Positions 7,572 through 15,889 are shown, counted from the stretch's first letter. The stretch is 37,828 nucleotides of DNA from Paracoccaceae bacterium (GCA_027484915.1 JAIXSA010000038.1:1-37828), one strand, 5' to 3'. Notes: generated by a model from the letters alone, not told the origin. Program-made: numbers and translations.

Positions 7572-9989
7572 ATGAAGTTCACCCTGTCCTGGCTGAAAGA
7601 TCACCTCGATACCGACGCCACCGTCGATGCGCTGGCCGAGGCGCTGACCGACCTTGGACTTGAGGTCGAGGGCATCGAGGACCCCACTGCGCAGCTGGGT
7701 GCCTTCCGCATCTGCCGGGTGATCGAGGCGGTGCAGCACCCCAACGCCGACCGCCTCCGCGTCTGCCGGGTTGAAACCTTCCCCGACGGCCCCGGAGGGC
7801 GGTCTGAGGAAATACAGGTCGTCTGCGGCGCGCCCAACGCGAAAACCGGTCTCGTTGGCGTCTTCGCGCCCCCTGGGACGCATGTTCCCGGCACCGGCGT
7901 CGACCTGAAGCCCGGCAATATCCGGGGCGTCGATTCGAACGGGATGCTCTGCTCGGAACGTGAGCTGATGCTGTCCGACAACCACGACGGCATCATCGAA
8001 CTGCCGTCGGACGCTCCGCTTGGCGTGCGCTACATCGACTGGAAGGGCCTGAACGACCCGGTGGTCGAGATCAAGGTCACCCCCAACCGCCCCGACGCGC
8101 TTGGCATCCACGGCATCGCCCGAGACCTCGCCGCCCGCGGCATGGGCAAGTTGAAACCCGTCACCGCCATCCCGGTCGCGGGTAAGTTCCCCACCCCCAT
8201 CGGCATCCACATCGCGCCCGAGCTGAAAACCAAAGGCTGCCCCCACTTCGCCGGTCGCCTGATCCGTGGCGTGAAGAACGGCCCCTCGCCCGACTGGATG
8301 CAGGCGCGCCTCAAGGCCATCGGCCTGCGGCCAATCTCGGCGCTGGTCGACATCACCAACTACTTCACCTTCGGCCTGAACCGCCCCCTGCACGTCTTCG
8401 ACGCCGCCAAGGTCAAGGGCGACCTCCACATCCGCCCTGCGCAGGACGGCGAGACCCTTCTGGCGCTCGACGGCAAAACCTACACCCTGACCCCCGGCCA
8501 AATGGTCATCGCCGACGACCAAGGCCCTGAATCGCTTGCCGGAATCATGGGCGGCGAGGCTTCGGGCTGCTCGCCCGAGACGACCGACGTCTTCCTCGAA
8601 TCCGCTTACTGGGACCCGATCACCATCGCGGCCACCGGCCGTGCGCTGAAGATCAACTCCGACGCCCGCTACCGGTTCGAGCGTGGCGTGGACCCCGCCT
8701 TCACCCTGCCGGGCCTCGAACTCGCCACCCAGATGATCCTCGACCTCTGCGGCGGCGAGGCCGGGACCGTGGTGCAGGACGGCGCGCCCATCGACCCGAC
8801 CCGGACCTACCAGCTGAACCCCGCCCGGGTTATCAGTCTTGTCGGCATGGACATCTCCGAACCCACTCAACGCACCACGCTGGAGGCTTTGGGCTTCAAG
8901 CTTGATGGCAACGCAGTGACCCCACCCACCTGGCGCCCCGACATCCTCGGCGACGCCGACCTGGTCGAGGAAGTCGCCCGCATCGCCAGCCTCACCAAAC
9001 TCCAAGGCGCGCCTATGGCCCGCACTCTGCCGGGCGTGCCCAAACCCATCCTGACCCCGCTCCAGGTCCGCGAACGCACCGCCCGCCGAACGATCGCGGC
9101 CTTGGGCTACAACGAAGCCGTCACCTACAGCTTCATCGACGCCAAGTCGGCTGCCCTCTTCGGCGGGGGCACGGAAGCCGTCCGCGTCGAAAACCCCATC
9201 TCGTCCGAGATGACGCACCTCCGCCCCGACCTCCTCCCCGGCCTCCTTGCCGCCGCCGCCCGCAATCAGGCGCGGGGCTTCATGGACCTGGCACTCTTCG
9301 AAATCGGCCCCGCCTTCCACGGTGGCGAACCCGGCGACCAGCACCTGCAAGCCGCCGGCCTTCTGGTCGGGGCCGCCGCGCAACGTGACCCCCACGGATC
9401 GCGTCGGATGGTCGACGTCTTCGACGCCAAGGCCGATGCCGAAGCGGTCCTTGCGGCGTTGGGCGCGCCCGCCCGCGTCCAGATCACCCGCAAGGTGGCG
9501 GACTGGTGGCACCCCGGTCGCTCTGGCGTCATCGGCCTTGGGCCGAACACCCTCGCCACCTTCGGCGAAATCCACCCGCGTGTGTTGCAGGCGATGGATG
9601 TGAAGGGCCCCGCCGTCGCCTTCACCATCCTGATCGCCAACGTCCCCGCGCCAAAGGTGAAGACGCCCACGCGCCCTGCCCTCTCCATCAGCGACCTGCA
9701 GGCCGTGGACCGTGACTTCGCCTTTGTCGTCGACAAGTCCGTCGAGGCGCTCACTGCCGTCAACGCCGCCCAAGGCGCCGACAAGGCCCTGATCGAATCC
9801 GTCCGCGTCTTCGACCAGTTCACCGGCGACAAGGCCGAGGCGCAAATGGGCGCGGGCAAGAAGTCCATCGCCCTGACGGTCCGCTTGCAACCTCAGGACA
9901 AGACCCTGACCGAGGCCGAGATCGAGGCCGTGTCCGCCAAGATCATCGAGAAGGTGACCAAAGCGACCGGTGGTAGTCTCCGCACCTGA
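7572..9989 (+). CDS. pheT: Phenylalanine-tRNA ligase beta subunit
   Basis: The beta subunit of the alpha2-beta2 enzyme that charges tRNA-Phe. At 805 aa it has the full family length. Domains in order: the N-terminal segment (MKFTLSWLKDHL), an EMAP-type tRNA-binding domain (about 40-150, VIEAVQHPNADRLRVCRVE ... VVCGAPNA), the B3/B4 domain (about 210-385, including the editing region LVDITNYFTFGLNRPLHVFD), the B5 domain (about 405-480), the catalytic-like core, and a C-terminal FDX-ACB anticodon-binding domain (about 710-805, SDLQAVDRDFAFVVD). A good ribosome binding site (GGAGG at about 7560) precedes ATG 7572. The pheS partner is not adjacent, so the two subunits are encoded apart, or at least not directly in tandem. 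Confidence 0.97.
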   Translation: MKFTLSWLKDHLDTDATVDALAEALTDLGLEVEGIEDPTAQLGAFRICRVIEAVQHPNADRLRVCRVETFPDGPGGRSEEIQVVCGAPNAKTGLVGVFAPPGTHVPGTGVDLKPGNIRGVDSNGMLCSERELMLSDNHDGIIELPSDAPLGVRYIDWKGLNDPVVEIKVTPNRPDALGIHGIARDLAARGMGKLKPVTAIPVAGKFPTPIGIHIAPELKTKGCPHFAGRLIRGVKNGPSPDWMQARLKAIGLRPISALVDITNYFTFGLNRPLHVFDAAKVKGDLHIRPAQDGETLLALDGKTYTLTPGQMVIADDQGPESLAGIMGGEASGCSPETTDVFLESAYWDPITIAATGRALKINSDARYRFERGVDPAFTLPGLELATQMILDLCGGEAGTVVQDGAPIDPTRTYQLNPARVISLVGMDISEPTQRTTLEALGFKLDGNAVTPPTWRPDILGDADLVEEVARIASLTKLQGAPMARTLPGVPKPILTPLQVRERTARRTIAALGYNEAVTYSFIDAKSAALFGGGTEAVRVENPISSEMTHLRPDLLPGLLAAAARNQARGFMDLALFEIGPAFHGGEPGDQHLQAAGLLVGAAAQRDPHGSRRMVDVFDAKADAEAVLAALGAPARVQITRKVADWWHPGRSGVIGLGPNTLATFGEIHPRVLQAMDVKGPAVAFTILIANVPAPKVKTPTRPALSISDLQAVDRDFAFVVDKSVEALTAVNAAQGADKALIESVRVFDQFTGDKAEAQMGAGKKSIALTVRLQPQDKTLTEAEIEAVSAKIIEKVTKATGGSLRT

Positions 9990-9993
9990 CGGA

Positions 9994-10063
9994 CCGCTCA
10001 TCGCACGTCTTCGACGCTCTTCGCTCCCCCGGCGAGGAGCGCACGCAGTGCGACGACGAGCGG
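9994..10063. terminator. Nested hairpin between convergent genes, family D copy 1
   Basis: Outer arms at 9994-10006 and 10048-10063 pair imperfectly. Inner arms GCTCTTCGC (10016-10024) and GCGAGGAGC (10032-10040) pair at eight of nine positions around a C-rich loop. The element fills the gap between the convergent 3' ends of pheT and the DUF1523 gene, so a bidirectional terminator role is plausible. Related hairpins occur at 23668-23726 and 33870-33935. Confidence 0.55.
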
Positions 10064-10073
10064 ACGTTGAGAG

Positions 10074-10745
10074 CTACTTCTTCGACCGCCACGTCCCCAG
10101 CCAGGCCCCGATCCGCCCGAAGAAGCCGCGGGCCCCCTTGCGGGCGTTATCGGACCGGGCCTCGACGGAATCCCACGCCTCGCCCGCATCGGCCAGCGCC
10201 GGGTCGACCATCCGCTCGCGGAACTGCAGCCACATCTTGCGGATCATGAAGGCAACGAAGGCCAGAACGCTGAGGATGATGATGTTGATCCAAGGGATCA
10301 GCCGGACGTCCGGCCCCTCGACCGGGTGGATCGACACCGCGTTGGGGAAGATCGAGAAGATCGGCAGCCGCCAGCCATAATGCGTGACCGCCACCCATTC
10401 CTTGCTGTCCCGCGCCGCGTTGGTCGCCTCGGCCTGCAGGGTGCTGGAATCCCACTTGAAATAGGGCGGCCAGAACCAGCCGGTGTCCTCGTTCCGGTAG
10501 GTGATCGTGCTGCCGTCCGCATAGACCCCGTCGATGTAGCGGATGTCGCGGCTGGAGGTCGTCGTCTCGACCCCGGTCCCGGTGTCCTCGATCGAGTAGA
10601 ACATCCAGTTGCCACCGATCTGTGTCACCCGGTTGTAGGTGTTGATGATCTGCACCACGTCGCGCTGCGGCAGGGTGTAGTGCAGGAACAGGCCGACGAT
10701 CAGGATCAGTACGATCCGGATGCCCCACTTGATCTTGGTCCACAT
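10074..10745 (-). CDS. DUF1523 family membrane protein
   Basis: A 223-aa protein resembling DUF1523, a family of unknown function in Rhodobacterales. It has an N-terminal membrane anchor (residues about 8-25, GIRIVLILIVGLFLHYTLP) and a large external domain (about 26-150) rich in aromatic residues (NTYNRVTQIGGNWMFYSIED; GWFWPPYFKWDSSTLQAEA). A second helix follows at about 158-178 (LIPWINIIILSVLAFVAFMI), then a basic cytoplasmic tail. It is the last gene of the minus-strand cluster, starting 12 bases after the upstream 92-aa membrane protein. The presence of a periplasmic domain suggests that the cluster acts at the inner membrane; that is inference. Confidence 0.75.
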   Translation of the reverse strand: MWTKIKWGIRIVLILIVGLFLHYTLPQRDVVQIINTYNRVTQIGGNWMFYSIEDTGTGVETTTSSRDIRYIDGVYADGSTITYRNEDTGWFWPPYFKWDSSTLQAEATNAARDSKEWVAVTHYGWRLPIFSIFPNAVSIHPVEGPDVRLIPWINIIILSVLAFVAFMIRKMWLQFRERMVDPALADAGEAWDSVEARSDNARKGARGFFGRIGAWLGTWRSKK

Positions 10746-10757
10746 GGGTCAGCCCTT

Positions 10758-11036
10758 TCAGTGCCAGTTGACGAAGTAGATCGTGACCAGAAAGCCCACG
10801 GTCGGCAGAATGTAGATAAGCCAAAGAAGCCGCTTTTTCAGCCCCTTGTCGTAATGGACCATCCCCGCCTCGATGAAGGCCCGGCGGTCTTCCGCCGTCT
10901 GGCCCTCCCGCATGGGGTCGGTGTCCCATTCCTTCTCCAGCTTCTCGCGCCGGACGGACCGTGAGTAGATGCCGGTGACGAAGTAGATGATCGTCAGCCC
11001 GACATAGAGGAAGAACGCAAGCCTGAGCCAACCCAT
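10758..11036 (-). CDS. Small two-helix membrane protein, function unknown
   Basis: A 92-aa protein that I cannot place in a named family. Two hydrophobic helices are visible: residues about 3-22 (WLRLAFFLYVGLTIIYFVTG) and about 70-90 (LLWLIYILPTVGFLVTIYFV). A charged cytoplasmic-looking loop separates them (SRSVRREKLEKEWDTDPMREGQTAEDRRAFIEAGMVHYDKGLKKR). The ATG at 11036 directly abuts the stop of the upstream DUF6638-like gene, and the DUF1523 gene starts 12 bases after its end. The three are almost certainly cotranscribed. The compact hairpin topology suggests a subunit or anchor in the assembly encoded by the cluster. Confidence 0.8.
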   Translation of the reverse strand: MGWLRLAFFLYVGLTIIYFVTGIYSRSVRREKLEKEWDTDPMREGQTAEDRRAFIEAGMVHYDKGLKKRLLWLIYILPTVGFLVTIYFVNWH

Positions 11037-12389
11037 CTAGCGTCTCCCCGTTCCCCAAGGCCCCACGACGGGCCGCACCGGCTTTGGCCCCTCGGCCATC
11101 TGCGGGCGGTGCAGCTCATCCATGCTCGGCTCCGGGCCAAAGAGGGCCGTCCGCGCGCCTTCCCGGTCCACCTGATACTCCCGCGCAAGGAAATCCGCCA
11201 CGTAAGTCTTCTTGCGCTCGCTCCAGGTGGCGTATTGCGCGTAGAACAGCTCCTTGTGGACGATGAACATCTGCCGCACGTCCATCGGCGACAGTTCTGA
11301 CAAGAGCATGTTCACCAGGTCCCGGTCGGGGCCCTTGCCCCGCAGCGTATAGAAATACGCCGGATGCTCCGAGGTGATCTTCGGCCAGGGTCCCCCGGCC
11401 TCCACCCAGCGGAGGAGCGCCGCCAGCCCCAGAAACTCCTCCGGCAGCGCCGAGCCAAGCTTGTAGGCCACCTTCCGCAACTCCGTCCGCCGGGCATCCC
11501 CGATCTCGATCCCCAGCCGGTCCGCCGCGTCGACGAGGATGAAATCCATCTTCTGCCGCAGGATCGCCGCCGCATCCGTGCCCCGCGCCTGGACGATAGG
11601 CTCCACCAGCCCGTTCCTCTCCAGCCAGTCGGCGATCTGGTTGCGGTGGGTCAGGTCCATCACCTGCGCCACCGGCACCTCGCCCAGGCTCTGCCAATCC
11701 AGCGTGGAAATCGCCGCCGGGTACCGAACCCCCTGAAAGATGTAGACCCCGCCGAAATGGCTGGTCCAGAAGTTCTGCTGCTGGAACGTCATCGCAGGCA
11801 GGCTGATCGGCACCCGCGTCACGTCCCCCGTCTTCTTCGCCAGCCCGATCATCTCCGCCACCAGCACATCATCGCGCCAGCCGTCCGGCTCCTGCCGGAA
11901 CCGCTCGATCAGCTTGGCGAGCTTCCCCGCATCCGCCACATGCCCGCCGATCGTATCCGCCTCGACCGTCACCTGCCTTATGTCGAACAGCTTGGCCGGC
12001 GTGTCGAAGGCATAGACCGAGTTCTGCAACTCCCCCGCCACCGCATCCCGCGCCGTCAGCGCAAAGAGCTGCGCCTCGTTCTTCTCGATGAACTGCGTCA
12101 GGATCCCGCGCGAGGTGGAGAACTTGATGTTGAGCAAAGGCGCATCCTTCTGCGCCGTGGTCAGCAAGATGAACTGCCGGTTCGCCCCGTTGGGGTTGAG
12201 GTAGAGGTCATCGTCCAGCTCATCCCCGATCTCCGGCGAATAGCCCGACAGGTCGATGTGGAAATCGTCGAGCTTGGTGACCTTCCCCGTCAAATGCTTG
12301 AGCGCCCGGTTGTAGCGTTCGACAAGGGCAGGCGAGGAGACCTCGATCAGGTTCCCGAACATCAGGCCGCGTTGGATGAGGCGTTTCAT
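11037..12389 (-). CDS. DUF6638-like protein of unknown function
   Basis: A soluble-looking 450-aa protein resembling what I remember as the DUF6638 family of Rhodobacterales; the name is from memory and uncertain. It starts MKRLIQRGLMFGNLIEVSSPALVERYNRALKHLTG and has a conserved-looking stretch DLSGYSPEIGDELDDDLYLN. No membrane helix or catalytic motif is evident. Trp, Tyr and Phe are frequent in the second half (WTSHFGGVYIFQGVRYPAA; YFYTLRGKGPDRDLV). I chose the ATG at 12389, whose first bases overlap the stop of the DUF559 gene (12386-12389). A longer frame to 12449 would start inside the repeat-derived tail of that gene. The next gene starts immediately after the TAG stop. Confidence 0.82.
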   Translation of the reverse strand: MKRLIQRGLMFGNLIEVSSPALVERYNRALKHLTGKVTKLDDFHIDLSGYSPEIGDELDDDLYLNPNGANRQFILLTTAQKDAPLLNIKFSTSRGILTQFIEKNEAQLFALTARDAVAGELQNSVYAFDTPAKLFDIRQVTVEADTIGGHVADAGKLAKLIERFRQEPDGWRDDVLVAEMIGLAKKTGDVTRVPISLPAMTFQQQNFWTSHFGGVYIFQGVRYPAAISTLDWQSLGEVPVAQVMDLTHRNQIADWLERNGLVEPIVQARGTDAAAILRQKMDFILVDAADRLGIEIGDARRTELRKVAYKLGSALPEEFLGLAALLRWVEAGGPWPKITSEHPAYFYTLRGKGPDRDLVNMLLSELSPMDVRQMFIVHKELFYAQYATWSERKKTYVADFLAREYQVDREGARTALFGPEPSMDELHRPQMAEGPKPVRPVVGPWGTGRR

Positions 12390-13003
12390 GTCCCTCCCCC
12401 CGATGCACCTTTGACTGCCGGTGGCCCCCCACCCCCATCCCCTCCCCACGAAGGGGGAGGGGAGGCTCCCGGCCCATCCGTCCCGCGCAACGCCGCGCGA
12501 TCAGCGCCTCCCTCCCCCCGCGTGGGGGAGGGCTGGGGTGGGGGGGCACCAGCCAAAAGCGCATCGGCCCGACCATGACGCCCACCGCCTGCCACAAACG
12601 CCTCCCCTCCCCCGCGTGGGGAGGGGATGGGGGTGGGAGGCACGCCATCAGCCAAGGACTCCCCATCAACAGCGTCAAAGATCACCTGCATCACCCCATC
12701 GATATTCCCCGACACCTCCGGATTCCAGAACCGCAACACCCGGAACCCCTGCGACGCCAACCACTCATCCCGCGTTGCATCCCCAGGCCCCCCATGCCCC
12801 CCGCCATCCACCTCGATCACCACCCGCCGCCCCAGATCGGCGAAATCCGCAATGAACGGCCCGATGGGCGCCTGCCGCCGGAAATGCAGCCCCAGCATCC
12901 GGTTCAACTCCCTGAGCTTCGACCAGAGCCTGCGCTCTTGAGGAGTCATCTCAGCCCGCAGTTCTCGTGCCCGCTGCCGGGTATTGGGGAGGATACCAGT
13001 CAT
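12386..13003 (-). CDS. DUF559 (Vsr-like endonuclease fold) protein with a repeat-derived tail
   Basis: About 205 aa. Residues 1-117 form a DUF559 domain, a small fold related to Vsr and restriction endonucleases. It includes RELRAEMTPQERRLWSKLRE, the core IADFADLGRRVVIEVDGGGH and ATRDEWLASQGFRVLRFWN. Acidic residues of the putative metal site are visible in the DFAD and EVDG segments. From about residue 118 the sequence becomes Pro/Gly-rich (PPTPIPSPRGGGE and similar) because it translates three G-rich/C-rich repeats, and the stop falls on the start of the next gene. The ATG at 13003 overlaps the stop of the upstream gene by four bases. No target is known, and this domain class often occurs as a solitary gene. 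Confidence 0.8.
   Translation of the reverse strand: MTGILPNTRQRARELRAEMTPQERRLWSKLRELNRMLGLHFRRQAPIGPFIADFADLGRRVVIEVDGGGHGGPGDATRDEWLASQGFRVLRFWNPEVSGNIDGVMQVIFDAVDGESLADGVPPTPIPSPRGGGEAFVAGGGRHGRADALLAGAPPPQPSPTRGEGGADRAALRGTDGPGASPPPSWGGDGGGGPPAVKGASGGGT
12431..12465 (-). repeat. G-rich/C-rich element, family B copy 1 (inverted)
   Basis: A C-run, a short turn (CCCACGAAGGG) and a G-run form a hairpin of CCCCTCCCC-type against GGGGAGGGG-type arms. It is inverted relative to the copies at 12506 and 12600. It lies inside the DUF559 reading frame. Confidence 0.65.
12506..12547 (+). repeat. G-rich/C-rich element, family B copy 2
   Basis: GCCTCCCTCCCCCCGCGTGG followed by a G-run and CTGGGGTGGGGGG. 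It has the same layout as the copy at 12600-12643: a C-rich arm, CGCGT turn, G-rich arm and a GGGGTGGG tail. It lies inside the DUF559 reading frame. Confidence 0.65.
12600..12643 (+). repeat. G-rich/C-rich element, family B copy 3
   Basis: GCCTCCCCTCCCCCGCGTGG, then GGAGGGGATGGGGGTGGGAGGC; the ends GCCTCCC and GGGAGGC are also complementary. It encodes the PPTPIPSPRGGGE stretch where the DUF559 domain gives way to its tail. Confidence 0.7.
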
Positions 13004-13320
13004 CGTGTCTGACTGTCGAACAAGCGCGGCTGAATAGCGAATGCGGCTGCATATACGAAAGCAACGGCTGTGAGCCACGTGGTCAGCAATCTTGTCTCGA
13101 AGGCAATGCTTTCTGGGTCACCGTAATGCTTGGCCTCTGGCACGACGATCACCCACATACCCATGAGCCATCCCGCAACTATGACGATTGGCAATGTCAG
13201 AAGCAGATTAATTATTCTCGCCCCGAATATGCTCGCTGAAAGAATCCCGGAGACCAGCACAAAGGCGAGCAGCACCGTAGCGAGCGGTAAGTCGATAAAA
13301 TGGGTTAACACCTCGATCAC
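13000..13320 (-). CDS. Small three-helix membrane protein, function unknown
   Basis: A 106-aa hydrophobic protein I do not recognise. Three membrane helices are visible: about 11-32 (LPLATVLLAFVLVSGILSASIF), 35-60 (RIINLLLTLPIVIVAGWLMGMWVIVV) and 80-98 (TWLTAVAFVYAAAFAIQP). Its start overlaps the preceding 127-aa gene by four bases (13317-13320), and its stop overlaps the DUF559 start by four (13000-13003). Base composition is lower in GC than the flanking large genes: by hand count the line 13201-13260 has 29 G+C of 60, against 44 of 60 at 14641-14700 inside the ATPase. It may be an accessory or more recently acquired member of the cluster. Confidence 0.75.
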   Translation of the reverse strand: MIEVLTHFIDLPLATVLLAFVLVSGILSASIFGARIINLLLTLPIVIVAGWLMGMWVIVVPEAKHYGDPESIAFETRLLTTWLTAVAFVYAAAFAIQPRLFDSQTR

Positions 13321-13700
13321 CCCTTACCCCCCTCATCCACCATCCGCATCCCGATCCGCCGGTTCATCTCCTGCGCCTTCACCAGCCACACGAACCCCAA
13401 CACCGGCCCCCACAGCAGCGCGAACAGCGCCGAGCGGCCCAGGAAGAACCCCGCCCGCTCCACCGGAGCCGCGAGGATCCCCGCCATCACCCCGTCATTG
13501 ATCGCCGCATACAGCCCCACCGCCAACACAGCCCCCACGACCAAAGCCACCAAAGCCGTCTTCACCACCGCCCAGGCCAGCACCCGCTGTGACAGACACC
13601 CCCGCCCCGCGAACCACCCCGGCAGCCACGCCACCAGCGCGCTCAACCCCGCCAGCGGCAGGATGGAGTTCCACAGGTCCAGGGTCAGCGCGTTGGTCAC
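13317..13700 (-). CDS. Small three-helix membrane protein, function unknown
   Basis: A 127-aa predicted inner-membrane protein without a recognised family. Helices are visible at about residues 10-32 (NSILPLAGLSALVAWLPGWFAG), 43-68 (AWAVVKTALVALVVGAVLAVGLYAAI) and 84-108 (GFFLGRSALFALLWGPVLGFVWLV). The C-terminal tail is short and charged (KAQEMNRRIGMRMVDEGGKG). Unlike its two small neighbours it is GC-rich, like the large genes of the cluster. Four-base overlaps join it to the gene on either side (13317-13320 and 13697-13700). The family may be restricted to this cluster. Confidence 0.78.
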   Translation of the reverse strand: MTNALTLDLWNSILPLAGLSALVAWLPGWFAGRGCLSQRVLAWAVVKTALVALVVGAVLAVGLYAAINDGVMAGILAAPVERAGFFLGRSALFALLWGPVLGFVWLVKAQEMNRRIGMRMVDEGGKG

Positions 13701-13957
13701 TTCCTGGCCCTATTCGCCATAAAGATCCAAAGGTTGCCAATTGTGACTACCGCTACTCCAGCAATACCACCATTGACCAAAATCGTCCTAAACAAGTCAT
13801 GGGGCGATTGGGGAAGTTCGCACTGACCTTCTTGGTAGAACGCAACGGGATCGAAAGCCTTTGCCCCACAATTCAAGGCGACAAAGATTGCTCCCGCAGC
13901 AATTGCCAGCACGACAATCGAAGTAACGCTGGCAACGTAAAGCAACAAAGACCTCAC
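13697..13957 (-). CDS. Small two-helix membrane protein, function unknown
   Basis: An 86-aa protein with an N-terminal hydrophobic helix (about 3-28, SLLLYVASVTSIVVLAIAAG) and a second near the C-terminus (about 63-80, GGIAGVAVVTIGNLWIFM). The loop between them contains two Cys residues (C30 and C46) that could lie in the periplasm and form a disulfide. The start overlaps the AAA+ ATPase stop by four bases (13954-13957), which implies translational coupling. The DNA has low GC for this genome: 26 G+C of 60 at 13741-13800 by hand count. I find no named family. Confidence 0.75.
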   Translation of the reverse strand: MRSLLLYVASVTSIVVLAIAAGAIFVALNCGAKAFDPVAFYQEGQCELPQSPHDLFRTILVNGGIAGVAVVTIGNLWIFMANRARK

Positions 13958-15882
13958 CCCTTCCCCTCCAGATACCGCCGCTTCGCCTCTTCCGTCCGGC
14001 CGAAGTCGCGTACCATCGCCTCGATGGCCACCTCGTCCGACTTGTCGGCATAGCGGAACTCCGAGTCGGCGTAGCGGTTGATCTCCTGGATCACCATCTC
14101 GACCGAGATCGGCGTCATCAGCCCCCGGATCATCGCCAACTTCTCGTCATAGGGCTTGAAGAGGAAGAGGTCCGGCGTCTCCATCCACTCATCCGGCAGT
14201 TCAAAGTCCATCGCCCGGACCTTGACCGCATCGGTGATGTTCTTGATCGCCCGCCCCGTGAACCGCTCATCCGCCTGCTGGATCGCCTTCAGGTAGGTGC
14301 CGATCTTGGCGATCGTGTCCAGGGGGCCGATGTCCTTGGCGACCTTCTCCCACACCGTCAGAAGCCCCGCCTCGTGCGGCTTCGAATGCCCCTCGAAAGA
14401 CGCAGCAACAGCCTTCTTGATCTCCTGCGCCGCGAACAGTTGGTGGTCGCCCACCGGGATCGCATGGTTCTTCCCCAGCAGCAGCGAGAGGATGTCGATG
14501 TAATCCTCCTTCGTCTGCGGCCCGTCGACCAGGAACCGCGCCCCGGCCCGCTGGCGAAGCGCATCGTCCACGTTCTCCGGGAAGTTACTGAACATCCCGA
14601 AGGTGCAGTTCCCCCGCACCACCGTTCCCGCGCCCGCGAAGGCCTGCATGAAGACCGCCGTCACCTCTTGCTGCCCGGCCGAGGACTGCCGGTCCCCCCG
14701 CTTCCCCGCCACCTGGTCGATGTCGTCGATGGTCCCGAACCCGATCACCGAAGGGTCCAGCACCGCATCGATGAACGCCTTCGCGTTCTGCCCCGACTTG
14801 CCCTGATAGCTGTCGATCTGGTCGATGCTGAAGTTCTGATACCGGAATGGATAGCCCGCCACCTTGCAGTAATCGTTCAGAAGCCCCGCCATCATCTGGA
14901 TCAGCGTGGTCTTCCCCGTCCCGGGCTTGCCGTCCCCCATGAAGGTGAAGATGAACCCGCCCAGCTCGGCAAACGGGTTCAACCGCCGCTCGAAATCATA
15001 AGCCATCAGCATCTTCGACAGCCGCAGCGACTGGTACTTGGCGATGTGGTTCCCCACTACCTCATGCGGCTTCTTGAAGGCCATGGCGATCACGCCGCCC
15101 TTCGCAGCCTTGGCCGGCTTGAAGCCCGCGATGGTCAGACCGTCGGCCTCCACCTTCCACGACCCAGCGGTAAAGACAGACGTCCTGGCCCCATTCTCCG
15201 CCCGGATCTGCACCTTCTTCATCAGGGCTTCTGCAAAGGCCGAAACCACAGCCACCAGCTTCACATCATCCGTCGCCAGCGCGCCGATGTCCTGATCCAG
15301 CTCCCACAGCGCGCCCTGCAAGGCCAGCGGAGCATTGTCGGTCAGCACCTCCTCAACTTCCCCAAGCTCCACCGTCCCCGGCCCTACATGCGGCGCGATC
15401 AGGTAAGCCAGCCCATTGGCAAACGTGAACAACACCACCAGCGCCTCGCCCTGCAACAGCTCGCCGAACTCCGCGCGGCGGGCATCCGGCACCCGGCCCT
15501 CCAGGTTCGCCTTCTTCAACTCCGCCAGCCCCGACTGAGCCGCAAACGTCTCCCCCATCGCCAGCGCAATCGCCAAACTACGCCGCAAAGCATTCAGCAC
15601 CGCTGCCTGCACCGGCGTCACCAACCCGTCGGACAACCCCTCCACCCGCTCCGCCAACCGCACCCCACCGGGCCGCGCCGTCGACCGAGTCGCCATCCCC
15701 GGCACCGTCGACCGGAACGTGGGCCGCACCCCAATCCCCGGCGACCGCTCTACCGAAGGCGCAGAAACCAAAGCCTTCGCCAACCGCGGCGCGTGATCGA
15801 AGCCCAGAACCATCCCCAGCGCCGACTCATACTGCGCCCGGATCGTCTCTTCCTTCAGCTCCATTGTGTCGCGCGTGTTCAT
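13954..15882 (-). CDS. AAA+ ATPase of a conserved-looking membrane-linked gene cluster
   Basis: A 642-aa protein with an uncharacterised N-terminal part (residues 1-300) and a C-terminal AAA+ domain. The Walker A motif is GKPGTGKTT at about 318-326, the Walker B segment is GFGTIDDIDQ at about 381-390, and the sensor-1/arginine-finger region is FSNFPENVDDALRQRAGARF at about 431-450. The layout GxPGTGKT plus NFPENVDDALRQR resembles the remodelling/unfoldase branch (FtsH, SpoVK, katanin type). No protease motif or membrane helix is visible, so it is more likely a remodeller than a protease. ATG 15882 has an AAAGGG ribosome-binding-like site upstream. The 69-base leader contains a family C hairpin. 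Confidence 0.88.
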   Translation of the reverse strand: MNTRDTMELKEETIRAQYESALGMVLGFDHAPRLAKALVSAPSVERSPGIGVRPTFRSTVPGMATRSTARPGGVRLAERVEGLSDGLVTPVQAAVLNALRRSLAIALAMGETFAAQSGLAELKKANLEGRVPDARRAEFGELLQGEALVVLFTFANGLAYLIAPHVGPGTVELGEVEEVLTDNAPLALQGALWELDQDIGALATDDVKLVAVVSAFAEALMKKVQIRAENGARTSVFTAGSWKVEADGLTIAGFKPAKAAKGGVIAMAFKKPHEVVGNHIAKYQSLRLSKMLMAYDFERRLNPFAELGGFIFTFMGDGKPGTGKTTLIQMMAGLLNDYCKVAGYPFRYQNFSIDQIDSYQGKSGQNAKAFIDAVLDPSVIGFGTIDDIDQVAGKRGDRQSSAGQQEVTAVFMQAFAGAGTVVRGNCTFGMFSNFPENVDDALRQRAGARFLVDGPQTKEDYIDILSLLLGKNHAIPVGDHQLFAAQEIKKAVAASFEGHSKPHEAGLLTVWEKVAKDIGPLDTIAKIGTYLKAIQQADERFTGRAIKNITDAVKVRAMDFELPDEWMETPDLFLFKPYDEKLAMIRGLMTPISVEMVIQEINRYADSEFRYADKSDEVAIEAMVRDFGRTEEAKRRYLEGKG

Positions 15883-15889
15883 GCGATAA

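Noticed and set aside
6999-10001. A 1000-codon open frame on the minus strand opposite the DUF1624 gene and pheT
   Set aside because: It is antisense to pheT, which has full-length family motifs. Its translation is Gly/Asp/Arg/His-rich without any domain, as expected of a GC-rich shadow frame.
12424-12650. Possible CRISPR array because of repeated blocks
   Set aside because: Only three copies, in mixed orientation, with unequal spacing and no constant spacer length. They fit dispersed palindromic repeats.
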